This document shows, piece by piece, positions 7,469-15,307 of a stretch of DNA of 64,000 bases. Below the pieces are notes generated by a model. The model made no database searches, was not told where the DNA came from, and saw nothing but the letters and a program-made list of their open reading frames with translations. Position 1 is the stretch's first letter. The number at the start of each line of letters is the position of its first letter. The stretch is from Streptomyces venezuelae (lineage in GTDB: Bacteria; Actinomycetota; Actinomycetes; Streptomycetales; Streptomycetaceae): the NCBI RefSeq assembly GCF_008642315.1, contig NZ_CP029192.1:4464001-4528000 (forward strand), given 5' to 3'. The translations under genes were made by a program, and so were the position numbers.

Positions 7469-8959
7469 ATGGCTGTGAACCGAAGCTTGAACCATGACGA
7501 GGCGCCCGTCCTGGAAGCGCTGGAGCGCTACCACAAGGCCGATGAGCTCGCGTTCACCCCGCCCGGCCACAAGCAGGCGCGGGGTGCCGACCCCCGGGTC
7601 AGGAAGGCGCTCGGCGAAGCGGTGTTCCTCGGCGACGTACTCGCCACGGGCGGGCTCGACGATCGCCTGAGCCGCCATCAGGTCCTGGAGCGCGCACAAC
7701 GGTTGATGGCCGACGCCGTCCACGCCGAGCACACGTTCTTCTCGACCTGCGGCAGCTCTCTGTCGGTCAAGGCCGCCATGCTGACGGTGACCGCGCCGCA
7801 CCGCCGTCTGCTGGTCGGGCGGGACGCCCACAAGTCCGTGATCGCAGGCCTGATCCTCTCAGGCGTCGAGCCCGTCTGGGTGGAACCCGCCTGGGACCCC
7901 GAGCGCCACATCGCCCATCCCCCTGCAGCCGATGCGTTCGAGGAGGCCTTCGCCGCCCACCCCGACGCCGACGGCGCGCTGGTCACGAGCCCCACTCCGT
8001 ACGGCTCGGCCGCCGACCTCAGCCGTATCGCGGACGTGTGCCACCGACGGGACAAGCCTCTGATCGTCGACGAGGCCTGGGGCGCGCACCTGCCCTTCCA
8101 CGACAAGCTGCCGACCTGGGCGATGGACGCGGGCGCCGACATCTGCGTGACCAGCGTCCACAAGATGGGCAGCGGCCTCGAACAGGGCTCGGTCTTCCAC
8201 CTCCAGGGCGATCTGATCGACCCCGCGGTACTCGCGTCCCGCGCGGACCTCCTCGGCACCACCAGCCCTTCCGTCCTGCTCTATGCCGGACTGGACGGCT
8301 GGCGCCGCCAGATGGTCCAGCACGGCGAGCGGCTCCTCGGCGACGCCCTGGACCTGGCCGCCCGCACCCGTGCGGCGATCGAGGACATCGACGGGCTGCA
8401 CGTCGACGACGCCGACGACTACTGCGGCCCCGGTCGGGCAGCCGACCTCGACCCGCTGCCCCTCGTGATGGACCTCTCCGCGCTCGGCACCACGGGGTAC
8501 GCGGCCGCCGACTGGCTGCGCGAACACCACCACATCGACATGCACCTCTTCGACCACCGCCGGATCAGCGCCCAGCTCACCCACGCCGACGACGAGGCCA
8601 CCGCCACGCGCCTCCTCGACGCGCTGCGCGATCTGTCCAGGCACGCCGACGAACTGGCCGACGCCCCGCAGGTCGACGTCCCGAGCCCCGGCGACCTGCG
8701 GATGCCCCAGGCGGACCTGCCGCGCGACGCCTACTTCGCCCGCCCCGAGGACGTACCCGTGGAGGAGGCGGCAGGACGCATCGCCGCGGAGATGATCACC
8801 CCGTACCCGCCGGGCATCCCCGTCGTCCTGCCCGGCGAGCGGCTCACGGAGCCCGTCCTGACCTATCTGCGTTCGGGCGTACGAGCCGGCATGAACCTTC
8901 CGGACGCGGCCGACAGCTCGCTGGAGACAGTGCGCGTCGTACGCGATGAGGGACGGTAG
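7469..8959 (+). CDS. PLP-dependent Orn/Lys/Arg decarboxylase-like enzyme
   Basis: 496-aa fold-type I PLP enzyme of the Orn/Lys/Arg decarboxylase group. ATG 7469 lies about 14 bases after AGGAAGGGG; GTG 7475 is another possibility. The N-terminal motif TPPGHKQARGAD is at about 30-41. HTFFSTCGSS (88-97) is the cofactor phosphate region, Asp201 in IVDEAWG should bind the PLP pyridine nitrogen, and Lys232 in SVHKMGSG is the Schiff-base lysine. The C-terminal domain has PYPPGIPVVLPGE, also typical. It is shorter than the large E. coli decarboxylases because it lacks the wing domain. Substrate is not determined. The next gene overlaps its 3' end by 14 bases, suggesting a joint transcript. Confidence 0.88.
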   Translation: MAVNRSLNHDEAPVLEALERYHKADELAFTPPGHKQARGADPRVRKALGEAVFLGDVLATGGLDDRLSRHQVLERAQRLMADAVHAEHTFFSTCGSSLSVKAAMLTVTAPHRRLLVGRDAHKSVIAGLILSGVEPVWVEPAWDPERHIAHPPAADAFEEAFAAHPDADGALVTSPTPYGSAADLSRIADVCHRRDKPLIVDEAWGAHLPFHDKLPTWAMDAGADICVTSVHKMGSGLEQGSVFHLQGDLIDPAVLASRADLLGTTSPSVLLYAGLDGWRRQMVQHGERLLGDALDLAARTRAAIEDIDGLHVDDADDYCGPGRAADLDPLPLVMDLSALGTTGYAAADWLREHHHIDMHLFDHRRISAQLTHADDEATATRLLDALRDLSRHADELADAPQVDVPSPGDLRMPQADLPRDAYFARPEDVPVEEAAGRIAAEMITPYPPGIPVVLPGERLTEPVLTYLRSGVRAGMNLPDAADSSLETVRVVRDEGR

Positions 8960-9491
8960 GAGCGTGGCCCGCGACGTGGACAACGAAGACGACGTGGCCA
9001 AGGGCATAGCGGCCTTCACTTCGCTCGCGGACTCGTCCGTGTACGTCGTCACTGCCGCGGCGGACGGACAGCGCGCGGGCTGCCTGGTCGGCTTCGCGAG
9101 CCAGTGCTCACTGGAGCCCGTCCGGTTCGCCGTCTGGCTCTCCAAGGCCAACCACACCTACCGGCTGGCCCTGGGAGCGACCACTCTCGCCGTACACCAG
9201 CTGCCCCAGGACCGGCACGACCTGGCGGAGCGCTTCGGATCGCTCTGCAGCGACCGGACCGACAAGTTCTCCGGACTGCCCCTGGAAGTAGGGCCGGAGG
9301 GGGCCCTCGTCCTGTCCGACTCCCTCACCTGGTTCGTCGGCCGCATCCACGACCGGTGCGACGGTGGCGACCACGTCGCGTTCCTGCTCGACCCGATCGC
9401 CGCTCATGCCCCGGCCCCGGGCTCGGCCGAAGCCGGCTCACCGCTGACGCTGCACGACGCGGGCGACATCACCGCGGGCCATCCCGCGTGA
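8946..9491 (+). CDS. flavin reductase-like domain protein
   Basis: About 181 aa with an FMN-binding split-barrel (flavin reductase-like) core. Visible features are the opening strand SSVYVVTAAADGQRAGCLVGFASQ (in pieces), then PVRFAVWLSKANHTYRLALGA and LAVHQLPQDRHDLAERFGSLCSDRTDKF, which follow the usual order of the family. ATG 8946 overlaps the decarboxylase gene by 14 bases; GTG 8964 is an alternative but has AGGAG only one base away. It may reduce flavin for an oxygenase or simply bind FMN. A strong bidirectional hairpin follows the stop, separating it from the tRNA-Ala gene on the other strand. Confidence 0.8.
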   Translation: MRDGRSVARDVDNEDDVAKGIAAFTSLADSSVYVVTAAADGQRAGCLVGFASQCSLEPVRFAVWLSKANHTYRLALGATTLAVHQLPQDRHDLAERFGSLCSDRTDKFSGLPLEVGPEGALVLSDSLTWFVGRIHDRCDGGDHVAFLLDPIAAHAPAPGSAEAGSPLTLHDAGDITAGHPA

Positions 9492-9513
9492 CGCGACCAG
9501 CGCCGAGCACGGG

Positions 9514-9559
9514 AAATGCCCTCCGATTGTCCTGCGTTTCCGCAGGTCGGAGGGCATTT
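9514..9559. terminator. bidirectional terminator between flavin reductase and tRNA-Ala
   Basis: Perfect 13-bp inverted repeat AAATGCCCTCCGA / TCGGAGGGCATTT, with an inner smaller hairpin in the loop (CTGCG...CGCAG). A- and T-rich ends on both flanks suit termination in both directions. Confidence 0.85.
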
Positions 9560-9565
9560 TGCTTG

Positions 9566-9638
9566 TGGAGCCTAGGGGAGTCGAACCCCTGACATCTGCC
9601 ATGCAAAGACAGCGCTCTACCAACTGAGCTAAGGCCCC
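9566..9638 (-). tRNA. tRNA-Ala (anticodon TGC)
   Basis: Cloverleaf read on the minus strand. Acceptor GGGGCCT pairs with AGGCTCC and includes the G3:U70 wobble that identifies tRNA-Ala; D-arm TAGCTCAGTTGGTAGAGC; anticodon loop TTTGCAT with anticodon TGC; T-loop GGTTCGACTCC. Discriminator base is A and CCA is not encoded. Confidence 0.97.
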
Positions 9639-9819
9639 GCGACGGTACGCCGAACCGGAAGAATCACGTCCCGACGTGCATCGCTGACCAGAGTACCGGG
9701 TCACCCCCCGGATCCCGCAAAAGGATTGGGGCTCCCGGTCCACGACCACTCTCCGTAAGATGCACGACGTGGTTCGCGGCAGCGAACCGCGGTCTTAGGG
9801 GAAGCGATGGGGAGACGCA

Positions 9820-10368
9820 ATGGACGCCGCACAACAAGACACCACCGCGAGAGCACGAGAGCTCCAGCGGAATTGGTACGGGGAGCCGCTGGGGGCGCTC
9901 TTCCGTCGCCTCATCGATGATCTGGGCCTGAACCAGGCACGCCTCGCCGGAGTCCTCGGCCTGTCCGCGCCCATGCTGTCCCAGCTGATGAGCGGCCAGC
10001 GCGCCAAGATCGGCAATCCCGCGGTCGTCCAGCGCGTACAGCTCCTCCAGGAGCTGGCGGGCCAGGTCGCGGACGGCAGCGTCAGCGCCGCCGAGGCCAC
10101 CGACCGCATGGACGAGATCAAGAAGTCCCAGGGCGGTTCCGTCCTCACCAACACCGCACAGACGGCGACCAGTTCGGGCGCACCCACGGTCAAGCGCGTG
10201 GTGCGCGAGATCCAGTCACTGCTGCGGTCCGTCGCGGCAGCCGGTGACATCATCGATGCCGCTGACTCCCTCGCCCCGACCCACCCGGAGCTGGCAGAGT
10301 TCCTCCGGGTGTACGGCGCCGGGCGCACCGCGGACGCGGTCGCCCACTACGAGGCGCACCAGAGCTGA
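9820..10368 (+). CDS. helix-turn-helix DNA-binding protein
   Basis: 182-aa cytoplasmic protein. ATG 9820 follows GGGGAGACGCA. An HTH (XRE-like) lies at about residues 26-60: LFRRLIDDLGLNQARLAGVL then GLSAPMLSQLMSGQRAKIG, with the recognition helix in the second part. The C-terminal half is helical and uncharacterised. It is followed 48 bp later by a Ser/Thr kinase gene on the same strand; the pair is probably co-transcribed, so kinase and regulator may work together, but this is inferred from position only. Target genes are unknown. Confidence 0.85.
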   Translation: MDAAQQDTTARARELQRNWYGEPLGALFRRLIDDLGLNQARLAGVLGLSAPMLSQLMSGQRAKIGNPAVVQRVQLLQELAGQVADGSVSAAEATDRMDEIKKSQGGSVLTNTAQTATSSGAPTVKRVVREIQSLLRSVAAAGDIIDAADSLAPTHPELAEFLRVYGAGRTADAVAHYEAHQS

Positions 10369-10416
10369 GCCGTCGACCGGGCCGCGAACGGCCCGGAGGG
10401 GGAGCGGAGCGCGACC

Positions 10417-12147
10417 ATGGGTGAGGTCTTCGCCGGCCGGTACGAACTGGTCGACCCGATCGGACACGGGGGAGTCGGGGCGGTCTGGCGCTCCTGGGAC
10501 CACAGACGCCGCCGTTACGTGGCCGCCAAGGTCCTTCAACAGAGCGACGCACACGCGCTGTTGCGGTTCGTCCGGGAGCAGGCACTACGGATCGACCACC
10601 CCCATGTACTCGCGCCCGCCAGCTGGGCCGCCGACGACGACAAGGTCCTGTTCACCATGGACCTGGTCGCCGGCGGCTCGCTGGCGCACGTGATCGGGGA
10701 CTACGGTCCGCTCCCGCCCCATTTCGTCTGCACCCTCCTCGACCAGCTCCTCTCCGGCCTGGCGGCCGTCCACGCCGAAGGCGTCGTCCACCGTGACATC
10801 AAACCGGCCAATATCCTGCTGGAAGCCACCGGTGCGGGGCGCCCGCATCTGCGGCTCTCCGACTTCGGCATCTCGATGCGCAAGGGCGAGCCCCGGCTGA
10901 CCGAGACCGACTACGTCGTCGGTACGCCCGGCTATTTCGCGCCCGAACAAATGCTGGGCGCCGAGCCGGACTTCACCGCCGACCTCTTCGCCGTCGGCCT
11001 GGTCGCCCTGTACCTCCTGGAGGGCGCCAAGCCGGACTCCAAGGCGCTGATCGAATACTTTGCCGAGCGCGGCACGCCACGGGCCCCACAGGGCATCCCC
11101 GAGCCCCTCTGGCAGGTCATTGCCACCCTTCTCCAACCGGATCCCCAGACGCGCTTCCGTACCGCCACGGGTGCGCGCAAGGCCCTCGCTTCGGCCGCGG
11201 AGATGCTGCCCGAGCCGGTCCCGGACGACGAGCTCATCGAGATCTTCGACCAACTCGCCCCGCTGCCCGCCGGATTCGGCCCGAACGGCCCCGACGCCCC
11301 TCACAACGGCACCGGCGCCTCTGGCGTCACCGGCGCCTCTGGCGTCTCCGGCATCACTGGTGTCTCCGGCATCACTGGTGTCTCCAGCGTCTCCGGCCCC
11401 AGCCGTCAGGCGACCAGCTCGAACAGCTCCCTCACCCCCACTCCTCACCCGTACTCGCGCCCGCGCTCCGCACCGCGCCACGCACGCCCCACCACCCCAC
11501 CCGAGGTTCCCGACGCACCCTCTACACCGCCCCCACCTCCGCACCTGCCGCCACCAGCAACGGAACCCCCGCCTGCCCCCAGGCCGCCCACCTCCGCGCC
11601 GTCACACACGGAGGGTTTCCCGCTGCCCCCTCCCGTACAGCCCGCGCTTCCCCAACCGCCGCAGCCCCGTCACGCCCCGCAGTCCCTGCACACCCCGCCT
11701 GCGCAGCCGCCCACGCAACCACCTGTGCAGCCGCCTTCTCCGCAGCCTCCTCAACCTCCCCAGCCGTCCACTCCCCCCACTCCGCTACCCCTGCGGGCAC
11801 CCGCACCCGGACCCGGCCCTGGCCCTGGCCCCAGACGCGAACCTGACCCCACCTACGACCCCGCGCAAGCCGTGACGTCGTCAGCCCGCCGCGGCCAGGC
11901 CCTCGCCCCCGCCGTCGCTGCCGCCTCTACCTATCCGTACACCGTTCAAGCCGCCCAGGTTCCATCCCTGAACCACCCGGTTCCACAGCTCTACGCGGCG
12001 CCTCACGCCTCTGCCCAGGCCTCGGCCGCCTCGGCCCGCCCCGCCCCACGGCGACGTCCCGGGCCGCCCGCGAAGGTGGCGGTCCCCATGCTGCTCGTGG
12101 CGCTGGCCTGCCTCGCGATAGGCGTCTGGGCACTCACGCAACTCTGA
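10417..12147 (+). CDS. Hanks-type Ser/Thr protein kinase, membrane-anchored
   Basis: 576-aa eukaryotic-like kinase. The catalytic domain covers about residues 8-275: glycine loop IGHGGVGAVW, Lys38 in VAAKV, catalytic Asp127 in HRDIKPANIL, metal-binding Asp149 in DFGIS, and APE-like FAPEQ. All residues needed for activity are present. Residues 290-550 are a very long Pro/Ser/Thr-rich linker with a Gly-Val-Ser/Thr repeat at about 299-327 encoded by tandem DNA repeats. One transmembrane helix lies at about 552-573, with essentially no extracellular sensor (ends WALTQL). ATG 10417 is chosen with GGAGCGGAGCG upstream. Unlike PknB it has no PASTA domains. It follows an HTH gene on the same strand. 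Confidence 0.93.
   Translation: MGEVFAGRYELVDPIGHGGVGAVWRSWDHRRRRYVAAKVLQQSDAHALLRFVREQALRIDHPHVLAPASWAADDDKVLFTMDLVAGGSLAHVIGDYGPLPPHFVCTLLDQLLSGLAAVHAEGVVHRDIKPANILLEATGAGRPHLRLSDFGISMRKGEPRLTETDYVVGTPGYFAPEQMLGAEPDFTADLFAVGLVALYLLEGAKPDSKALIEYFAERGTPRAPQGIPEPLWQVIATLLQPDPQTRFRTATGARKALASAAEMLPEPVPDDELIEIFDQLAPLPAGFGPNGPDAPHNGTGASGVTGASGVSGITGVSGITGVSSVSGPSRQATSSNSSLTPTPHPYSRPRSAPRHARPTTPPEVPDAPSTPPPPPHLPPPATEPPPAPRPPTSAPSHTEGFPLPPPVQPALPQPPQPRHAPQSLHTPPAQPPTQPPVQPPSPQPPQPPQPSTPPTPLPLRAPAPGPGPGPGPRREPDPTYDPAQAVTSSARRGQALAPAVAAASTYPYTVQAAQVPSLNHPVPQLYAAPHASAQASAASARPAPRRRPGPPAKVAVPMLLVALACLAIGVWALTQL
11311..11397 (+). repeat. tandem repeats in kinase linker
   Basis: Two imperfect tandem families: about 18-bp GGCGCCTCTGGCGTC(A/T)CC units and then exact 18-bp GGCATCACTGGTGTCTCC units. 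They encode a GASGV / GITGVS repeat. Likely to vary in copy number between strains. Confidence 0.7.
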
Positions 12148-12149
12148 GA

Positions 12150-12243
12150 TCCGGGTCGTCCGAGCCGTCCGGGCCGTCCGGGCCGTCCGGGCACCCTCAC
12201 CAGATCCGCGGCCGTCCGGGCCCACTCACCAGATCCGCGACGG
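12150..12243. repeat. short tandem repeats between convergent genes
   Basis: Four tandem 9-bp units of type CGTCCG(G/A)GC, then a duplicated longer block containing CTCACCAGATCCGCG. It fills the gap between the kinase stop and the stop of the convergent membrane-protein gene. No ORF or clear terminator was seen. Confidence 0.65.
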
Positions 12244-13728
12244 TCAGAACCGCGCAGCGGCCCCCGCCCTCCATCGCGCGATCAGCATCCACACTCCGAG
12301 GATGCCGAGCAGAACCACTCCGGTCCCGATCCCGCCGACGGCGATCACCGCCATCAGCTTGTCGTCACGTCCGCCGTCGCCTCCCCCGTCACCGGTACCG
12401 GCCGCCGCCGTGTCCCCCCGCTGCGCAGCCTCCGCGTCCCGCTCGGACACCCCGAAGTCGTCCTCGGGCCGAGGCGTGCCCGCATAGGCAGGCCCGGGCC
12501 GCGGCGAGCCCTCGACGTCCACCCGCAGCGTCAGGTCCAGCGGCGCATCGCCGAACTTCTCCGCGACATCGGGGCTGAGATGGACCGACACGTAGTACCA
12601 GCCGGCGAACCTCATCGCGGTCACCTCGTCGGTGAGGGCGAAACGGTTCTCGTACGCGACCGGTGGCAGCGGCTTCAGGGACGACGACTTCTGCTTGCCG
12701 TCGTACGCGGTGTCGGAGTCCTCGACCTGGGCGCGCACCGGATTGTGCAGCGAGGTGACCAACGCGGACGAGACGTACCCCCTGTCCCGGCCGGACCCGG
12801 CCCCCGTCGCCCCCGTAGCCCCCGTTCCGACCCCACCCCCGCTCGAACTTCCGCTCGAACTTCCGCTTGAGCTTCCGCTTGAGCTTCCGAGCTCCGCAGA
12901 GACGGAGAGCTGCTGCCCCCAGTCGACCGGCACGCGGTAGAAGAGGGTCTCGCCGGGCTTTATGTCGGCCCCCCAGACCCCTTTCTCCAGTCCTCGCGCA
13001 TCGTTGAAGCTCGTGCCGCCCTCGCGCGGCGTGCGCTCCCCCGAGGGCGGCACGGGGGACGCGGAATCCCACGCCCCTGGCGGCGTCGTCCCACCGCCCG
13101 CCCGCAGCGCGGGTTCTGACGCCACGTGGAGTTCCAGATCCCAGTCCTCCCGCGCGGTCGCCGACCGAATCGTCCCCGAGGATCTGGTCCGCTCGACGAG
13201 CACGTAATACGTACCTGCGCCCGTACAGCTCTTCTCACCGGGACCGACCCGCCGCGCAGCCGTGGCGGTGATCGGACGCGGGCTCTCCGAAGAGCCGAAC
13301 CGCGCCTCCTCCGCATCCAGCGGACTGCAGTTGTTGCCGTCGGAGTCCTGGACGGACACCTCGACCCCGTCGGCGTAGGACACCAGCGCGTCGGCCTTCG
13401 GGACGGCCGTCGCCGACACGTACGCGTTCTCCGTCGCCTTCAGCTCCAGGCGGTAAAAACGCTGTCCCACGCGCGGGAGGGAGCTTCTGTACGTCCTGCC
13501 GGGAGTCAGCCGATGTCCCTCGACATTGCTCGCCGTGCCCTCGACGGTCTCGGCTCCCTCTGCGAAGACGTAGGAAGGGTCCGAGGTTCCAGCGGCAGTG
13601 GCTTGCGCGGGGAAAAGCGTGCACAGCGCGGCAGCCACCGCAACGGCTGGAGCGAAACGCCCCAGGCCCGGCCACAGGCTCCGGCCCCGGCTCGCCGTCC
13701 CCCAGCACCCGTTCAGCCGCCGCCCCAT
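12244..13728 (-). CDS. secreted, C-terminally anchored protein of unknown function
   Basis: About 494 aa from ATG 13728; GTG 13731 and ATG 13764 are other possible starts. A signal peptide (basic stretch, then AVAVAAALCTLFPAQATA) precedes an extracellular region with two similar beta-rich halves, each with a GxxFYRxxxxWGQ-like or QRFYRLELKA-like pattern, reminiscent of pre-peptidase C-terminal domains. A Gly/Ser-rich linker of SSSG units sits in the middle. One transmembrane helix near the C-terminus (about 460-485) and a short basic tail anchor it. Two cysteines (NNCS and KSCT) may form a disulphide. I do not recognise a characterised homologue. It converges on the kinase gene. Confidence 0.75.
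   Translation of the reverse strand: MGRRLNGCWGTASRGRSLWPGLGRFAPAVAVAAALCTLFPAQATAAGTSDPSYVFAEGAETVEGTASNVEGHRLTPGRTYRSSLPRVGQRFYRLELKATENAYVSATAVPKADALVSYADGVEVSVQDSDGNNCSPLDAEEARFGSSESPRPITATAARRVGPGEKSCTGAGTYYVLVERTRSSGTIRSATAREDWDLELHVASEPALRAGGGTTPPGAWDSASPVPPSGERTPREGGTSFNDARGLEKGVWGADIKPGETLFYRVPVDWGQQLSVSAELGSSSGSSSGSSSGSSSGGGVGTGATGATGAGSGRDRGYVSSALVTSLHNPVRAQVEDSDTAYDGKQKSSSLKPLPPVAYENRFALTDEVTAMRFAGWYYVSVHLSPDVAEKFGDAPLDLTLRVDVEGSPRPGPAYAGTPRPEDDFGVSERDAEAAQRGDTAAAGTGDGGGDGGRDDKLMAVIAVGGIGTGVVLLGILGVWMLIARWRAGAAARF
12841..12888. repeat. 12-bp tandem repeat (GSSS linker)
   Basis: Four 12-bp units: two of GCTCGAACTTCC and two of GCTTGAGCTTCC, read on the minus strand as SSSG repeats in the membrane protein. 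The two pairs differ from each other, suggesting sequential duplications. Confidence 0.75.
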
Positions 13729-13936
13729 CACGCGCCACCCCTCGCCGGACCCAGCCGTCCCACCCATCCCGACCGTCCTGCCCCTCCGAAGCCGCGCGGA
13801 CACCACCACAGACAGGCCACCGACGCAACCGCGCCACCCGCATCACCCTCAGAATTCACAGAAGCAAGCAAGATGTTCGCTAGAGCGAATCAAGAGGGAA
13901 GGTCGCCCGGGGCACCCCGCGCCCGGGCAGCACTAA

Positions 13937-13962
13937 GCCCCGGCCGCAAAAGCGACCGGGGC
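13937..13962 (-). terminator. hairpin after DLW-39 gene
   Basis: GCCCCGGCCGC / GCGACCGGGGC with an AAAA loop (one wobble), 24 bp beyond the small DLW-39 gene. Confidence 0.7.
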
Positions 13963-13985
13963 CTGTGAAGTGACTGTGTCGGTAC

Positions 13986-14114
13986 TCACGAACCCGTGGG
14001 CACGGAGTCAGTCGCCTCCGTCCACAGATCCTGCTCGGCGCGATCCGCCTGGATCTGGCGGTACACGAGGAGCCCGCCGATGGCGGCCAGTGCGACCAGG
14101 AGAAGCTTCTTCAC
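13986..14114 (-). CDS. DLW-39 family small membrane protein
   Basis: 42-aa protein too short for many gene finders. GTG 14114 follows GAGGT. The sequence starts MKKLLLVALAAIGGLLVYR, one transmembrane helix, and ends with the family signature EQDLWTEATDSV. DLW-39 proteins are actinobacterial, of about 39 residues and unknown function, usually found near the DUF3566 and gyrA genes, as here. It has its own terminator downstream. Confidence 0.85.
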   Translation of the reverse strand: MKKLLLVALAAIGGLLVYRQIQADRAEQDLWTEATDSVPTGS

Positions 14115-14428
14115 CGCGCGACCTCGTCTTTCCTTGACGTAGGGGACTTCTGGCGCCCGACTATACACACCGAGCGATATCGATCGGTGACCTGGTTCGG
14201 CCTCAACTCCCGCCCCGCGGAGAGCAGTAGAAACGGACCCGGCAGCTCCGCCGGACGCCCCCGTCCACTGTGACTTTCGCCGCTTTGCCCCCTTCTCGGC
14301 CCCCTTGGGGCCATCCGGGTGGTGTTCATCTGAACATCGACGCGCCACGAGCGTCGGTCCACCACTCTCGGCCCCGCATACACATCATGAGGAAAGTACG
14401 CAAATCGCCCAACCCGAAATGAGGGGCA
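14115..14428. other. divergent intergenic region
   Basis: About 314 bp between the divergent DLW-39 and DUF6344 genes. I see no convincing promoter hexamers, RNA gene or palindrome. A long minus-strand open frame here has no ribosome site and looks like GC-skew noise. Confidence 0.4.
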
Positions 14429-14758
14429 ATGACCGGCAACAAGGCCATGAAGCTCTGGACCACGATCGTCACCGCGTTCCTCGCGCTCTTCGCCGCCATG
14501 GGGCTCACCACGACGGCCACGGCCGCCACGGCGGTACAGGAGACCACGAACGCACGCAACGCCACGGTGTGCGCACCCACACCGACGATGGCGCTCTGGT
14601 CGGCCGCGTACGAACGGTCCTTGCCCCCGACGATGAAGCAGCGCATCCGCGCCGAGGCCCATGGCTCGTCCCCCAGCTGCCGGCACCTGCCCACGGTGGA
14701 CACCGAGGCCGAGACTGACGCCACCGCACAAGAGCCAGGCCTCGCCCCGGAGCCGTAA
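14429..14758 (+). CDS. small exported protein (DUF6344-like)
   Basis: 109-aa protein from ATG 14429, preceded by GAGGGGCA. A signal peptide or N-terminal anchor spans residues 7-33 (KLWTTIVTAFLALFAAMG then AATA). The mature part contains SLPPTMKQRIRAEAHGSSPS, a conserved block in Streptomyces DUF6344 proteins, and an acidic, Pro-rich end. It is probably secreted. Function unknown. It stands alone, with a strong hairpin terminator 42 bp after the stop. The family assignment is from memory. Confidence 0.65.
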   Translation: MTGNKAMKLWTTIVTAFLALFAAMGLTTTATAATAVQETTNARNATVCAPTPTMALWSAAYERSLPPTMKQRIRAEAHGSSPSCRHLPTVDTEAETDATAQEPGLAPEP

Positions 14759-14800
14759 CCCCGGGCCCACCCCAGGGTCCACGCCCTGAACCTGAACTTC

Positions 14801-14836
14801 AGAAGACCCCCGGCCACCACAGGCCGGGGGTCTTCT
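14801..14836 (+). terminator. terminator of DUF6344 gene
   Basis: Perfect 15-bp stem AGAAGACCCCCGGCC / GGCCGGGGGTCTTCT with a 6-nt loop. Confidence 0.85.
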
Positions 14837-14860
14837 TGCATGAACACACTTGGGAGAGGC

Positions 14861-14955
14861 CGGAGCCGAACGCCGGGAGCCGAACGCCGGGAAGCGGGAA
14901 GCCGGAAGCGGGAAGCCGGAAGCGGGAAGCCCGAAGCGGAAGGCGGGAGCCGGAA
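14861..14955. repeat. imperfect tandem repeat, GGAAGCGGGAAGCC family
   Basis: Low-complexity purine-rich tract: two 15-bp copies containing GAGCCGAACGCCGG, then about three 14-bp copies of GGAAGCGGGAAGCC. Several short ORFs cross it in different frames, none with a ribosome site. A run of nine C lies downstream at 15036-15044. The stretch 14837-15100 holds no gene that I can support. Confidence 0.75.
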
Positions 14956-15101
14956 AGCAACCGCACCCCGGGGCCCCGGCCCGGCCCCGGACAGCGGGCG
15001 CCACAAGCCAGAAGCCCACAGACGCCGGACACCCTCCCCCCCCCAGCCGCAGGCCACCAGATATCCGACCCCTCAGCTCCCCGGACCCCCAGAAACGCCA
15101 A

Positions 15102-15129
15102 AACCCCCAACCACGATCGGTTGGGGGTT
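15102..15129. terminator. terminator downstream of tRNA-Ile
   Basis: Perfect 11-bp stem AACCCCCAACC / GGTTGGGGGTT, 6-nt loop, immediately 3' of the minus-strand tRNA-Ile. Confidence 0.8.
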
Positions 15130-15135
15130 CTGTGC

Positions 15136-15212
15136 TGGTGGGGCTAACAGGATTTGAACCTGTGGCCTCATCCTTATCAGGGATGCGCTCTAACCAACTG
15201 AGCTATAGCCCC
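15136..15212 (-). tRNA. tRNA-Ile (anticodon GAT), CCA encoded
   Basis: Minus-strand cloverleaf: acceptor GGGGCTA / TAGCCCC, D-arm TAGCTCAGTTGGTTAGAGC, anticodon loop CTGATAA (GAT), T-arm GGTTCAAATCC. The 3' CCA is encoded. Confidence 0.97.
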
Positions 15213-15307
15213 GCCGCGCTGCGGTGTGTCCCGCGCGCTGACCTCTGAAGATTAGCGCACCTGGGGGCCAGTCCCAAAATCGATACCCGCGCGCGGGGGA
15301 GCGAGGG

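Noticed and set aside
14836..15248. Three overlapping ORFs across the purine repeats
   Set aside because: Low-complexity translations in all three frames, no ribosome site, and they run into tRNA-Ile.
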